64,000 nucleotides of DNA from contig NZ_JABBGC010000001.1 of assembly GCF_012927205.1 (NCBI RefSeq), positions 1,612,001 to 1,676,000 on the forward strand, in the 5' to 3' direction. How positions within the stretch are numbered: the first letter of the stretch is position 1; each line of letters starts with the position of its first letter. Of this stretch, positions 19,026 to 26,814 are shown in pieces. A program made the position numbers and the translations under genes. Below the pieces are notes generated by a model. It was given only the letters and a program-made list of their open reading frames with translations. It made no database searches and was not told where the DNA came from. The DNA comes from Chitinophaga fulva (GTDB lineage Bacteria > Bacteroidota > Bacteroidia > Chitinophagales > Chitinophagaceae).

Positions 19026-19047
19026 TGTCCCGCTGGCAGGCGGGACA
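19026..19047. other. Intercistronic hairpin between FecR and receptor genes
   Basis: TGTCCCGC pairs perfectly with GCGGGACA around a six-base loop in the 63-base gap between the FecR and TonB receptor genes. T residues follow on the plus strand; on the coding (minus) strand the tail is ATCAAAAAC, so it is not a classical terminator in the operon direction. A hairpin stands in the same place in the second module (31081-31114). Confidence 0.5.
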
Positions 19048-19059
19048 TTTTTTATGTGA

Positions 19060-20031
19060 TTAATGAATGATGACACTGTCGCGGGTTTCGTGATATTTGA
19101 ACCCATAAATGAATGACATGTTTTGCAGGATGTCTGTCAGTGATTCCGCGTGATAGGTAGCGGTGAAATGTGTGCGGTGGCCTGCGTTGGAGGTAAGGAC
19201 AATCTTCTTGCAGAATCTTTTTTCCAGTCTGTTGAAAGCTGCTTCCAGCGGTACATCGTCAAGCACGAGGGCGCCCTGTTTCCAGTCTGTTTCTTTTTCC
19301 GGCACAAAACGCCTTGTGGTAAAGTGGTGGGAGGAAGGCTGATAGGTCAGTTTGTGGCCGGGGGTGAGCACCAGGCTGCTGTCATGCCATACTTTTACCG
19401 CCACGCTGCCGGAGGAAAGGGCGACGCCCGTCATATTTTCCCCAGGATAAGCTTCTATGTTGAAATGTGTTCCCAGTACAGTCGTTTCGAGCCCTCCTGC
19501 TTTCACATGGAAAGGGATGGTCATTGGTGCTACCTCGAAATACCCTTCGCCGGCGAGGGTAACGTTCCTGGAGGTGATGTTATAATCTTCCGGAACTGTA
19601 AGTATGGAACCAGGTGTGATCCATATGTGGCTGCCATCGGGCAGGGTAAGTTTACGTACATGCATGGAGGTATTGGCAATCTCCCTTCCCGGAGAAGGAG
19701 TGACAGACTGCTGATGCGGCCGCAGTTGTTGCCAGTGGAACAATGACCCTGCCAGCAATGCGATGCACGCGGCAACTGCCGCGCGGCGCAGTATGCGGAT
19801 ATACCGCACCCGTGCAGGACGGTCTACGGGCAGTCCTTGTTGCCGTAGTTGCTTATCCAGCTCCTTGGCTATAGAGACTGGCATAGGTGCCGGAGGCAGG
19901 TCCCAGCCCCGGTCCAGTGAGTCTTTCAGCTCTTCATCGGTGCAGGATTGCAGCCAGGACAGTATCTCACGGCGTGTATTGTCGTTGGTTGTTTTATCGA
20001 TATAGGATGACCAGTTATCCTGATGTTTCAT
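19060..20031 (-). CDS. FecR family anti-sigma factor
   Basis: A 323-residue inner membrane protein. The N-terminal 80 residues are cytoplasmic and helical (sigma-binding). A single membrane helix occupies about 85-105 (AAVAACIALLAGSLF). The periplasmic FecR domain covers about 120-225, with the LTLPDGSHIWITPGS and VTLAGEGYFEVA motifs. The C-terminal DUF4974/STN-like domain covers about 248-323. Such proteins hold or chaperone an ECF sigma factor and respond to the receptor STN domain. The sigma gene starts 125 bases away in the opposite direction, and the receptor gene follows on the same strand. Confidence 0.92.
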   Translation of the reverse strand: MKHQDNWSSYIDKTTNDNTRREILSWLQSCTDEELKDSLDRGWDLPPAPMPVSIAKELDKQLRQQGLPVDRPARVRYIRILRRAAVAACIALLAGSLFHWQQLRPHQQSVTPSPGREIANTSMHVRKLTLPDGSHIWITPGSILTVPEDYNITSRNVTLAGEGYFEVAPMTIPFHVKAGGLETTVLGTHFNIEAYPGENMTGVALSSGSVAVKVWHDSSLVLTPGHKLTYQPSSHHFTTRRFVPEKETDWKQGALVLDDVPLEAAFNRLEKRFCKKIVLTSNAGHRTHFTATYHAESLTDILQNMSFIYGFKYHETRDSVIIH

Positions 20032-20138
20032 GCGTATTGTTTACGTGCTACTATCTTCACGTAACAATGATGATTTACCTCAGCCCTCAAAATGGCAATT
20101 AACAATTTGGTAATATGACTATACCACAACGGCCGGCC

Positions 20139-20146
20139 TATCTTTG
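20139..20146 (+). promoter_or_regulatory. Promoter -7 box of the ECF sigma gene
   Basis: TATCTTTG matches TAnnTTTG and ends nine bases before the ATG at 20156. The transcript would have an almost absent 5' leader. A second ATG at 20171 would allow a somewhat longer leader. Confidence 0.45.
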
Positions 20147-20155
20147 TAAATATTT

Positions 20156-20713
20156 ATGACGGATACAGCTATGTACAATAAGGAACAGGTGTTTACCGGA
20201 CTATACCACGCCTCCCGTGACAGGCTGTATCAATACCTGTATCAGTACACAAAAGATACCCACCTGTTGCAGGACCTGCTGCAACAAAGTTATCTCCGCG
20301 TTTGGGAGAAGATGGACGATATCTATAACATAGAACAAGCGCTCCCTTTGCTAAAAACGATCGCCCGCAATTTGCTGATCGATGTGGTGAGAAAACGCAT
20401 GAAGGAAGATGTGGCCTGGCTGGAAACGGTGAAGACGGAAGTGGAGCAGATGGTGACTGTACCGGTGGAAAGCAGCCGTAACCCTTTGTTGGTACTGGAT
20501 ACGGCGATATCACAGCTGCCAGTCAACTGTCGCCGGGTATACCTCTTGCATCGGGAAGAAGGGTTGTCTTACAAGGAAATATCTTCCCGTTTATCCATCT
20601 CCGTTAGTATGGTGGAAAAACATATGAGCAAGGCCATCCGGTTATTGAAAAATGATCTGCTGACGAACTATGAGTTGCTGCTGATAGTAGTGGCTGTCAA
20701 CAAACTCTTATAA
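20156..20713 (+). CDS. ECF RNA polymerase sigma factor
   Basis: A 185-residue sigma factor. Region 2 (about 15-85) contains LLQDLLQQSYLRVWEKM, which contacts the polymerase and the -10 element. Region 4 (about 115-170) contains LPVNCRRVYLLHREEGLSYKEI and a helix-turn-helix ending at VEKHMSKAIRLLKN. The last dozen residues (ELLLIVVAVNKLL) are hydrophobic. It diverges from the FecR gene and is the likely regulator of the receptor operon on the minus strand. ATG 20156 is used; ATG 20171 is an alternative. Confidence 0.92.
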   Translation: MTDTAMYNKEQVFTGLYHASRDRLYQYLYQYTKDTHLLQDLLQQSYLRVWEKMDDIYNIEQALPLLKTIARNLLIDVVRKRMKEDVAWLETVKTEVEQMVTVPVESSRNPLLVLDTAISQLPVNCRRVYLLHREEGLSYKEISSRLSISVSMVEKHMSKAIRLLKNDLLTNYELLLIVVAVNKLL

Positions 20714-20717
20714 ATGA

Positions 20718-20747
20718 TGCAGGCGCTACCCAAAGGCAACGCCTGCA
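20718..20747 (+). terminator. Hairpin after the ECF sigma gene
   Basis: TGCAGGCG pairs with CGCCTGCA around a 14-base loop, five bases after the stop codon. No T-run follows directly, so strength is uncertain. Confidence 0.4.
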
Positions 20748-20800
20748 AACGCTGAGACTTTTATCTCTCTGGTTATTTATTATCTCCACTGATATCAACA

Positions 20801-21643
20801 TTAGTGACGACCGTGGCCTCCACCACCAAAGTGGCCTCCACCTCCTCCGCCAAAGTGGCCACCGCCACCTCCTCGGAAGTTACCACCTCCTGAAGGCTGA
20901 CGCATGAAATTGCCTTGTGGGCGAGAAGCTCTGCCCATAGCCATTGGCCTGTTCATGCCTGCCTGGTGGTTGCCATTCCAGCCACTGCGGGAAGCATTCA
21001 TGGTATTGTTTCTGGTGAAATTGTCACGGTTATTGTTCACCGTTGTATTATTATTTCTGGTGAAGTTATTCCGGTTATTGTTGATGACCGTATTGTTATT
21101 GTTCCGGGTGATGTTTTCGCGGTTGTTGTTCACCACATTACGGGTGTAACTGGTGCGGTTGTTATTGATGTTATTATTGACTACGTTTCTGTTGATGTAA
21201 GTGTTGTGCACTACTGTAGTGTTCACGCGGGTGATAGCTGTATTGTAATGGAAGGAATTACCTCTCCACATACCGCCGGTAAATCCTGCGCCAAAATAGC
21301 CGTAGCCGTAGTTAATGCCGCCATAGTACCCGATTTGCGGGCCCCAGTAACCGGCATGCCAGCGATATACGCCGCCAATAAAACCCCAATAGCCGGGAGT
21401 CCAGAGGGCGCCTACATAAGGAGCCCTTACCCATATGCCCGGAACCCAATAGTAGTGGGTGCTGTAGGCCCAGTATCCGGGAACCCACATGTAGCCATCG
21501 CCGGGGCAGAGTGGTTGTGTATAAACCGGTATCGCGGGCGGCGCGATGCCAACGGAAACACCAATGCTAACTTGTGCATATGCCTGCGGTGCTGCGGCAG
21601 CAACGGCCAACAGGGTGCATATTATCACGACAAACTTTTTCAT
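20801..21643 (-). CDS. YXWGXW repeat protein with Asn-rich and Gly/His-rich tails
   Basis: A 280-residue exported protein. The signal peptide is cleaved after AYA. Residues of about 50-110 contain repeated GYW motifs of the YXWGXW type (VPGYWAYS, WTPGYWGF, WHAGYWGPQ). Residues of about 140-215 form Asn-rich repeats of the kind NNNRNNFTRNNN. The C-terminal 30 residues are Gly- and His-rich (GGGGGHFGGGG). Proteins with the YXWGXW repeat are common surface or periplasmic proteins of Gram-negative bacteria; their function is not established. The Gly/His tail might bind metal (inference). It has no close operon partner. Confidence 0.85.
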   Translation of the reverse strand: MKKFVVIICTLLAVAAAAPQAYAQVSIGVSVGIAPPAIPVYTQPLCPGDGYMWVPGYWAYSTHYYWVPGIWVRAPYVGALWTPGYWGFIGGVYRWHAGYWGPQIGYYGGINYGYGYFGAGFTGGMWRGNSFHYNTAITRVNTTVVHNTYINRNVVNNNINNNRTSYTRNVVNNNRENITRNNNNTVINNNRNNFTRNNNTTVNNNRDNFTRNNTMNASRSGWNGNHQAGMNRPMAMGRASRPQGNFMRQPSGGGNFRGGGGGHFGGGGGGHFGGGGHGRH

Positions 21644-21966
21644 GACCTCATGGTTAGGTTCACTTATTTGACGGTCCGGAGGGGCCTAAGTTTAACGCTG
21701 GCAGAGGTCGTTACTAGATAAGATAATGAGTGCGTTTGAATAACAATCCAATTCAAATACCCGCTACCATGAATGGGCCAGCCAGAAATGGCCGGCCTTA
21801 CTCGTATGAAAATTTATTGCTCGTTGTAAGCAAGGGGATGTGGTGTATCCCCAGAATATGAAGATAACAACAGCTTTTGCCAGGTATTTATTGAATTGGA
21901 AAAAAAAATTACGCAATCGGGAAAATCTTAATTGATTATATTTAAGGCTGTTAATCTACCTGTTAC
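21644..21966. other. Intergenic region of 323 bases
   Basis: This gap holds the 5' regions of two divergent genes. It contains a hairpin near 21780-21800 (GGCCAGCC, then GGCCGGCC) and a T-rich tract before the gene at 21967. No small gene could be supported. Confidence 0.5.
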
Positions 21967-22374
21967 ATGGAAGCCCATCCTTTAAGAAGTATGGTTTTAA
22001 GTGCGGCATTTGCGGCAATGATCAGTAGTGGCGTAATTTCACTGTTATGGTTCGAGACTGTTGAATTGTCCGAGGCTGCCCGCAACAGTGATTTATATGG
22101 GTTAGGTCATGTATTGATCGTTTTCTGCATTATCTGTATGGCACTGTCTACCATCACTATTTTTTTCAACAGAATAGCTGTTGTCAGAAACAATGTTATC
22201 CTGTCCCTGTTGTCCTTTTTTCTGCTACCGTTCCTGGTGGCTGTCAGCTTTTGTATGACGATTTTTGAGAGAGAAGAACTGTCCCTGTTTTTTGTGATGA
22301 TCGCGTCATTCAGCCTGCCGCTGGCATTTTATTTTGCACGATATCGTAAGCTGTTGACAGTTCAACAGGCCTGA
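21967..22374 (+). CDS. Small four-helix membrane protein
   Basis: A 135-residue protein with four hydrophobic segments at about 10-30, 46-66, 76-100 and 106-126, joined by short polar loops, and a basic C-terminus (RYRKLLTVQQA). No family is recognised. It stands alone and is convergent with the antiporter gene at 22474-23571. Confidence 0.7.
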   Translation: MEAHPLRSMVLSAAFAAMISSGVISLLWFETVELSEAARNSDLYGLGHVLIVFCIICMALSTITIFFNRIAVVRNNVILSLLSFFLLPFLVAVSFCMTIFEREELSLFFVMIASFSLPLAFYFARYRKLLTVQQA

Positions 22375-22473
22375 CAATCGGCGTATAGGCTGCATCGTTA
22401 TATGTTTCCTGTAAAGGTGCGCCGGCTGGATGTTTATCGGCGCATGGACTTAGTGTGTCCAGATCATAGAAAA

Positions 22474-23571
22474 TTACGGTACAACCGTCGTAAACAGATA
22501 AGTAGCCAGAATCACCAGCAGTACAATACCCTGAAGGATATTGGTACGACCGGCATTAAAGGAGATACTGATCGTAAACAGGGATAATATCAGCAATAAG
22601 GTGGATTTGGTGTCTATGCCCAGGGTGACACTGAAGCCTGCAAAAACGGTGACGATAGCCACTGCCGGGATAGTAAGTCCTATACTGGCCAGCGCTGAGC
22701 CCAGCGCCAGGTTCAGGCTCGTCTGCAGCCTGTTGCGCCGCGCTGCCCGTATGGCCGCCAGTCCTTCCGGCAACAGGATCACCGCCGCAATGATAATACC
22801 CACAAGGCTCTTAGGCGCGCCCATACTGATCACCATCGATTCTATGGTGGGCGACAGTTTTTTGGACAGCATCACTACCAACACCAGTGCAATCAACAGG
22901 AACAACATGCTAAGGGTGGTCGTCAGGTTGTTGGGAGGTGCTGAATGTGTTTCACCATCATCTTCCGGCAGGAAATAATCCCGGTGGCGACCGGTTTGTA
23001 CAGACACAAAGCCACCATACAGCACGAGGGAAATGAGCGCTACAAATATCAGCTGACTGTTGGAATATACCGGTCCGGGTGTAGTGGTAGTATAGTTAGG
23101 CAGTACCAATGTCAGTATAGAGATGGCCGTTAGGGTGGTAAGGGCCGCATTGGTGCCTTGTTTGATAAATACCTGTTCTTTGTAACGGTAGCCGCCCAGG
23201 AGCAGGCAGAGGCCAATAATGCCGGTCAGCAGGATCATGATGGCGGCAAATACGGTGTCCCTCGCCAGCGTGGAGCCTGCGGCGCCTTCACTCAGCATCA
23301 GGGAAACGATCAGGGATACTTCTATGACGGTGATGGCCAGTGCCAGGATGAGCGTACCATAAGGTTCTCCCACCCTGTGGGCCACTACTTCGGCATGATG
23401 CACGGCAGATAACACGATACTGATCAGGGATGCAGCCATCAGCAGAACGAAAAACGTATTGTCTATGCCGCCGGCCAGCATCAGGATGACAACTCCGATC
23501 AATGGGCTGACGAGGCTCCAGATGGGTAAGGCGATATTCCAGCGTTTGTATAGAATGTGTGTGTATGGCAT
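22474..23571 (-). CDS. Calcium/proton antiporter (CaCA family, ChaA-like)
   Basis: A polytopic membrane protein of 365 residues with about 11 membrane segments in two halves. The first alpha-repeat has HHAEVVAHRVGEPYGTLIL followed by AITVIEVSLI. The second has LPEGLAAIRAARRN and LGSALASIGLTIP. These acidic repeats carry the cation-binding glutamates of CaCA exchangers, which export Ca2+ (or Na+/K+) for protons across the inner membrane. I chose ATG 23571; an upstream ATG at 23619 would add 16 residues but runs through an AT-rich stretch that looks like promoter DNA. It diverges from an AraC-type regulator. Confidence 0.87.
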   Translation of the reverse strand: MPYTHILYKRWNIALPIWSLVSPLIGVVILMLAGGIDNTFFVLLMAASLISIVLSAVHHAEVVAHRVGEPYGTLILALAITVIEVSLIVSLMLSEGAAGSTLARDTVFAAIMILLTGIIGLCLLLGGYRYKEQVFIKQGTNAALTTLTAISILTLVLPNYTTTTPGPVYSNSQLIFVALISLVLYGGFVSVQTGRHRDYFLPEDDGETHSAPPNNLTTTLSMLFLLIALVLVVMLSKKLSPTIESMVISMGAPKSLVGIIIAAVILLPEGLAAIRAARRNRLQTSLNLALGSALASIGLTIPAVAIVTVFAGFSVTLGIDTKSTLLLILSLFTISISFNAGRTNILQGIVLLVILATYLFTTVVP

Positions 23572-23666
23572 ATACGTAATTACAAAAAAATATTTAATTA
23601 GTTCATAAAAAAATGGCATTCCACGGCTGACGGATAAAGTTTAACTTACAGAACACATGCTGTAAA

Positions 23667-24440
23667 ATGAGAACGCAACTGATCACACCGCTTCCAGCAT
23701 TGACCAATTATATAAGCCATATCATGATGCTGGAAAGCGAGCGCCTGTCTTTCGACACCTTCCTGCCTTTGATTGCTAAAGGGTATCCCAGTGTTGTTTT
23801 TCAGCTGACAGCCAGTCATCTTCATGTGGATAATCTTGTACTATACGGACAAAATGTGCGTCCCATATTGTTGCCTGTTTCCGGTGCAACGATGTTGATC
23901 GCGTATTTTCTGTATCCGCATACGCTGAAAGCCTTGTTTGGCTGGAGCGCACGGGAGCTGACAGATCTGAGTGTGGACATCAGTCTGTCTGAACCTGCGC
24001 GGGGCATGCGTGTGCTGGAACAGCTGCTGAATGCGCCATCGCTGGAACAGCGGCTGGCATTGATGAATGATTACCTCCTGCGGTTGATATCTCCTGGTAA
24101 ACTGGAAGTAAATCAGCCTGTCCTTTTTGCCACGAGGATGATACAGCAGCATAGCGGAGCGTTGTCCATGCTGAAGGTACAGCAGGAGCTATACGTGACG
24201 GAGCGTACTTTACAGCGTATGTTTGATATGCATGTGGGCGTATCTCCTAAAACATTTGGCCGTATTTGCCAGTTTGATGCGGCGTTGCGGCAATTGAGCG
24301 GCAATGGTTTTACAGACATGGCTGGCGTGGCCTTCCAGCAGGGTTATGCGGATCAGAGCCATCTGATAAGGGCGTTCCGGGATTTTACCGGCCTTACGCC
24401 GCTGGAATACCAAAAAGCGGCCACCGACTTTCCCGCCTGA
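23667..24440 (+). CDS. AraC family transcriptional regulator
   Basis: A 257-residue regulator. The N-terminal half is a beta-rich sensor of the kind seen in DUF6597-type AraC proteins (PLPALTNYISHIMMLESE and YPSVVFQLTASH). The C-terminal 100 residues form the double helix-turn-helix: ERTLQRMFDMHVGVSPKTF, then DMAGVAFQQGYADQSHLIRA, then TGLTPLEYQ. It diverges from the antiporter gene and lies 66 bases upstream of a DHFR-like reductase, which it may control. Confidence 0.9.
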   Translation: MRTQLITPLPALTNYISHIMMLESERLSFDTFLPLIAKGYPSVVFQLTASHLHVDNLVLYGQNVRPILLPVSGATMLIAYFLYPHTLKALFGWSARELTDLSVDISLSEPARGMRVLEQLLNAPSLEQRLALMNDYLLRLISPGKLEVNQPVLFATRMIQQHSGALSMLKVQQELYVTERTLQRMFDMHVGVSPKTFGRICQFDAALRQLSGNGFTDMAGVAFQQGYADQSHLIRAFRDFTGLTPLEYQKAATDFPA

Positions 24441-24506
24441 AGATTGTCGGGTTTGTTCTATACCAGGGACTACTGCCGTCGTTACTTTGTATCAAAAAAA
24501 CAACGT

Positions 24507-25055
24507 ATGAGAAAGCTAATCGTTTCTACCTGGATGACACTGGATGGTATTTTTGATGCGGAAAGCATGGGACAATGGTTTAACCCTTATGACAGCCAGG
24601 AACGGCAAGACATTATCCGCGAAGGCATCCTGTCGGCAGATGCTATTCTTTTCGGCCGCAAGACTTATGAGATGCTGGCCCCTTACTGGTCTTCCTTAAA
24701 AAATAATGAGATGGGTGTAGCCGCCAAACTAAACAGTGTGCAGAAATATGTGGTGTCCACTACCCTGAAAGAAGCCACCTGGGAGCATTCTACCATCATC
24801 CGGGATGATATTGAACAGGAAATAACCCGGTTGAAACAGCAACCCGGTAAAGAGATACAGATAGAAGGCAGCGCGGCGCTGGTCCAATCCCTGGCCAAAG
24901 CAGGACTGATCGATGAATACCAGTTCCTCGTGCATCCGGTCATGATGGGCAGCGGCAAACGTTTCTTCGGAGAAGGCATGCAGGCCGGGTTACAGCTCAC
25001 CAGCAGCCGTCAGCTGGATAAAGGCGTGATGCTGCTCTGTTATCAGCCTGCATAG
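24507..25055 (+). CDS. Dihydrofolate reductase family protein (RibD C-terminal type), copy 1
   Basis: A 182-residue protein starting at ATG 24507 (MRKLIVSTWMTLDGIFDAES). The strand TWMTLDGI, the FGRKTYEML segment and the late LVHPVMMGSGKRFF segment are typical of the small DHFR/RibD-C reductases, which use NAD(P)H. These stand-alone members usually have no proven substrate. It overlaps the convergent paralogue at its 3' end by 13 bases. A TTACTTTG box lies 18 bases upstream. Confidence 0.88.
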   Translation: MRKLIVSTWMTLDGIFDAESMGQWFNPYDSQERQDIIREGILSADAILFGRKTYEMLAPYWSSLKNNEMGVAAKLNSVQKYVVSTTLKEATWEHSTIIRDDIEQEITRLKQQPGKEIQIEGSAALVQSLAKAGLIDEYQFLVHPVMMGSGKRFFGEGMQAGLQLTSSRQLDKGVMLLCYQPA

Positions 25056-25636
25056 CGGTATTGTAACACCACCATGCCGGAGGGATATGCGGTGGCGTTG
25101 ACCAGCGACAGTCCCAGAATGCCCTGTACCTTGTCAAAAACAGGCATTCCCCTGCCGATAGCTGCGGGATTGATGATGAGATGGTACTCATCGATCAGTC
25201 CTGCTGCGATCAGCGCAGATACGAAAGAAACGCCGCCAAATACGATCATGTTTTTCCCCGGCTGTTTCTTTAGCGCTTTTACTTCTTCGGTAAGATCACC
25301 TGTGGCCAGTATGGTATTGGGCCAGCCAGATTCTTTCAAGGTGTGCGTAAACACCACCTTCCTGGCATCCCGGATATGTCCGGCAAATACGGATTGTGGA
25401 TTGGCGGTGTTGGCCGCCATTTTTTCCCAGTGGCCGATGAAACCCTCTTCAGCCATCTTTCTGCTTAACAGTATTTCATCAGCGGAAGCTATCAACGCGG
25501 TATGATCAGCCTGCAGGGCCGGGTCCCAGGTCCAGTCATCTCCATAACTCCAAACCATCCAGCTGCCACTTCCGTTGGCCGCTGCTGCAAAGCCGTCAAT
25601 AGACAGCTGCATCTGCAAGATCAGTTTTCTCATCAA
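25043..25636 (-). CDS. Dihydrofolate reductase family protein, copy 2
   Basis: A 197-residue protein of the same family as its convergent neighbour, with LILQMQLSIDGFAAA at the N-terminus, LLSRKMAEEGFIGHW, and NPAAIGRGMPVFD near the end. The last 13 bases overlap the end of the plus-strand gene at 24507-25055. Enzyme activity on NAD(P)H is likely from the fold; the substrate is unknown. The two proteins differ clearly, so this is an old duplication or two separate acquisitions. Confidence 0.88.
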   Translation of the reverse strand: MMRKLILQMQLSIDGFAAAANGSGSWMVWSYGDDWTWDPALQADHTALIASADEILLSRKMAEEGFIGHWEKMAANTANPQSVFAGHIRDARKVVFTHTLKESGWPNTILATGDLTEEVKALKKQPGKNMIVFGGVSFVSALIAAGLIDEYHLIINPAAIGRGMPVFDKVQGILGLSLVNATAYPSGMVVLQYRYAG

Positions 25637-25892
25637 GGTGTTATTTTCAACAAACCTACGCTCATTTTTTTACCGGGAACGGGGGCGGATGTGACAAATT
25701 AGAGGGGTGAATAATCCCTTGACGAAATGATATTTGTTTTATCATTAGTTTTACAAAAAAGAATATTACACGATGCCCCCGAGTAGAGGATGTTGTTATG
25801 CTGTAGTGTCTTTCTGATAACCATTTCTTTGTAAATACTGCTTATCATGATTGTTCAATAAATACCACTATCCAACTCAAAATCGATTGCTT

Positions 25893-26603
25893 ATGGAAAA
25901 ATTACAACGGGAAGTCCGTTTTTTAAAAGTCTACTCTCTTATTCTTACCACCGTACTGATAGCTTTCTTCTTTATGGCTTTCCGCACAGACTTCGGTAAA
26001 CAACGTTTTCAGGAAATAGACGTTGAAAGAATCAATGTTGTTGAAAAAGATGGTACACTGAAAATGGTCATTGCTAATAGTGAAAGACAACATCCCGGTC
26101 TCGTAGAAGGTAAGCCATTGGCTCCCAGAAAGAGACAAGCCGGACTTATATTTTTTAACAGTGCAGGGGATGAATGTGGTGGTCTTATCTATGATGCTGA
26201 CAAAAAAGATGGCGCCGGCATGGTATACTCTGTAGACCAATACCGCAACGACCAGATCATGCAGTTGCAATATGCGCAGGACCTTGAAGGTGATAAAGCC
26301 CGCTCCTACGGCCTGAAGATCTGGGACCGTCCGGATGATTTTACCAGCGCCCGTTTGACACACGTAATAGATTCCCTGAAAGCGCTGAAAGATGAAAAGA
26401 GATATGAAGAAGTTACCAATCAGCTGGCATCAGAAGGGAAGTTTGGAACCGAAAGACTCTTTGTAGGCCGTACCTGGAAAAATGAAGTGGGCCTGTTTAT
26501 CCGCGATCAAAAAGGAAAAGTAAGGATCAAAATTTATGTGGATAAACAAAATCAGACTAAGATAGAAACCTACGATGACCAAGGGAAATTAATCAGTAAA
26601 TAA
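25893..26603 (+). CDS. Hypothetical protein with one N-terminal membrane helix
   Basis: A 236-residue protein. After a short charged N-terminus, a membrane helix (about 13-33, SLILTTVLIAFFFMAF) is followed by a soluble part with repeated beta-rich, charged elements (RINVVEKDGTLKMVIANSER; FIRDQKGKVRIKIYVDKQN). I use ATG 25893 because the conserved-looking N-terminus begins there. No family is recognised. A strong terminator follows. Confidence 0.7.
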   Translation: MEKLQREVRFLKVYSLILTTVLIAFFFMAFRTDFGKQRFQEIDVERINVVEKDGTLKMVIANSERQHPGLVEGKPLAPRKRQAGLIFFNSAGDECGGLIYDADKKDGAGMVYSVDQYRNDQIMQLQYAQDLEGDKARSYGLKIWDRPDDFTSARLTHVIDSLKALKDEKRYEEVTNQLASEGKFGTERLFVGRTWKNEVGLFIRDQKGKVRIKIYVDKQNQTKIETYDDQGKLISK

Positions 26604-26612
26604 TTGTAGAAG

Positions 26613-26638
26613 AGCCGCTTTGTAAAAGCGGCTTTTTT
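26613..26638 (+). terminator. Rho-independent terminator
   Basis: AGCCGCTT pairs with AAGCGGCT around a five-base loop and is followed by six T residues, ten bases after the stop codon at 26603. Confidence 0.85.
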
Positions 26639-26814
26639 GTATACTTGCCTGCTACAACATTGTTGGCACCAATGACTGATCTGTTCAGAAGCGGACTGTT
26701 ATTGTCCGGAATCGAACAGTTGAAGAACCGCCATAGCGGCTCGTTGTAGTAATAACAGGCTGCTTTGGGATGGCATGGGTATTGAACGCTGAAAAGTAGT
26801 AAACCCTCTCTGTT

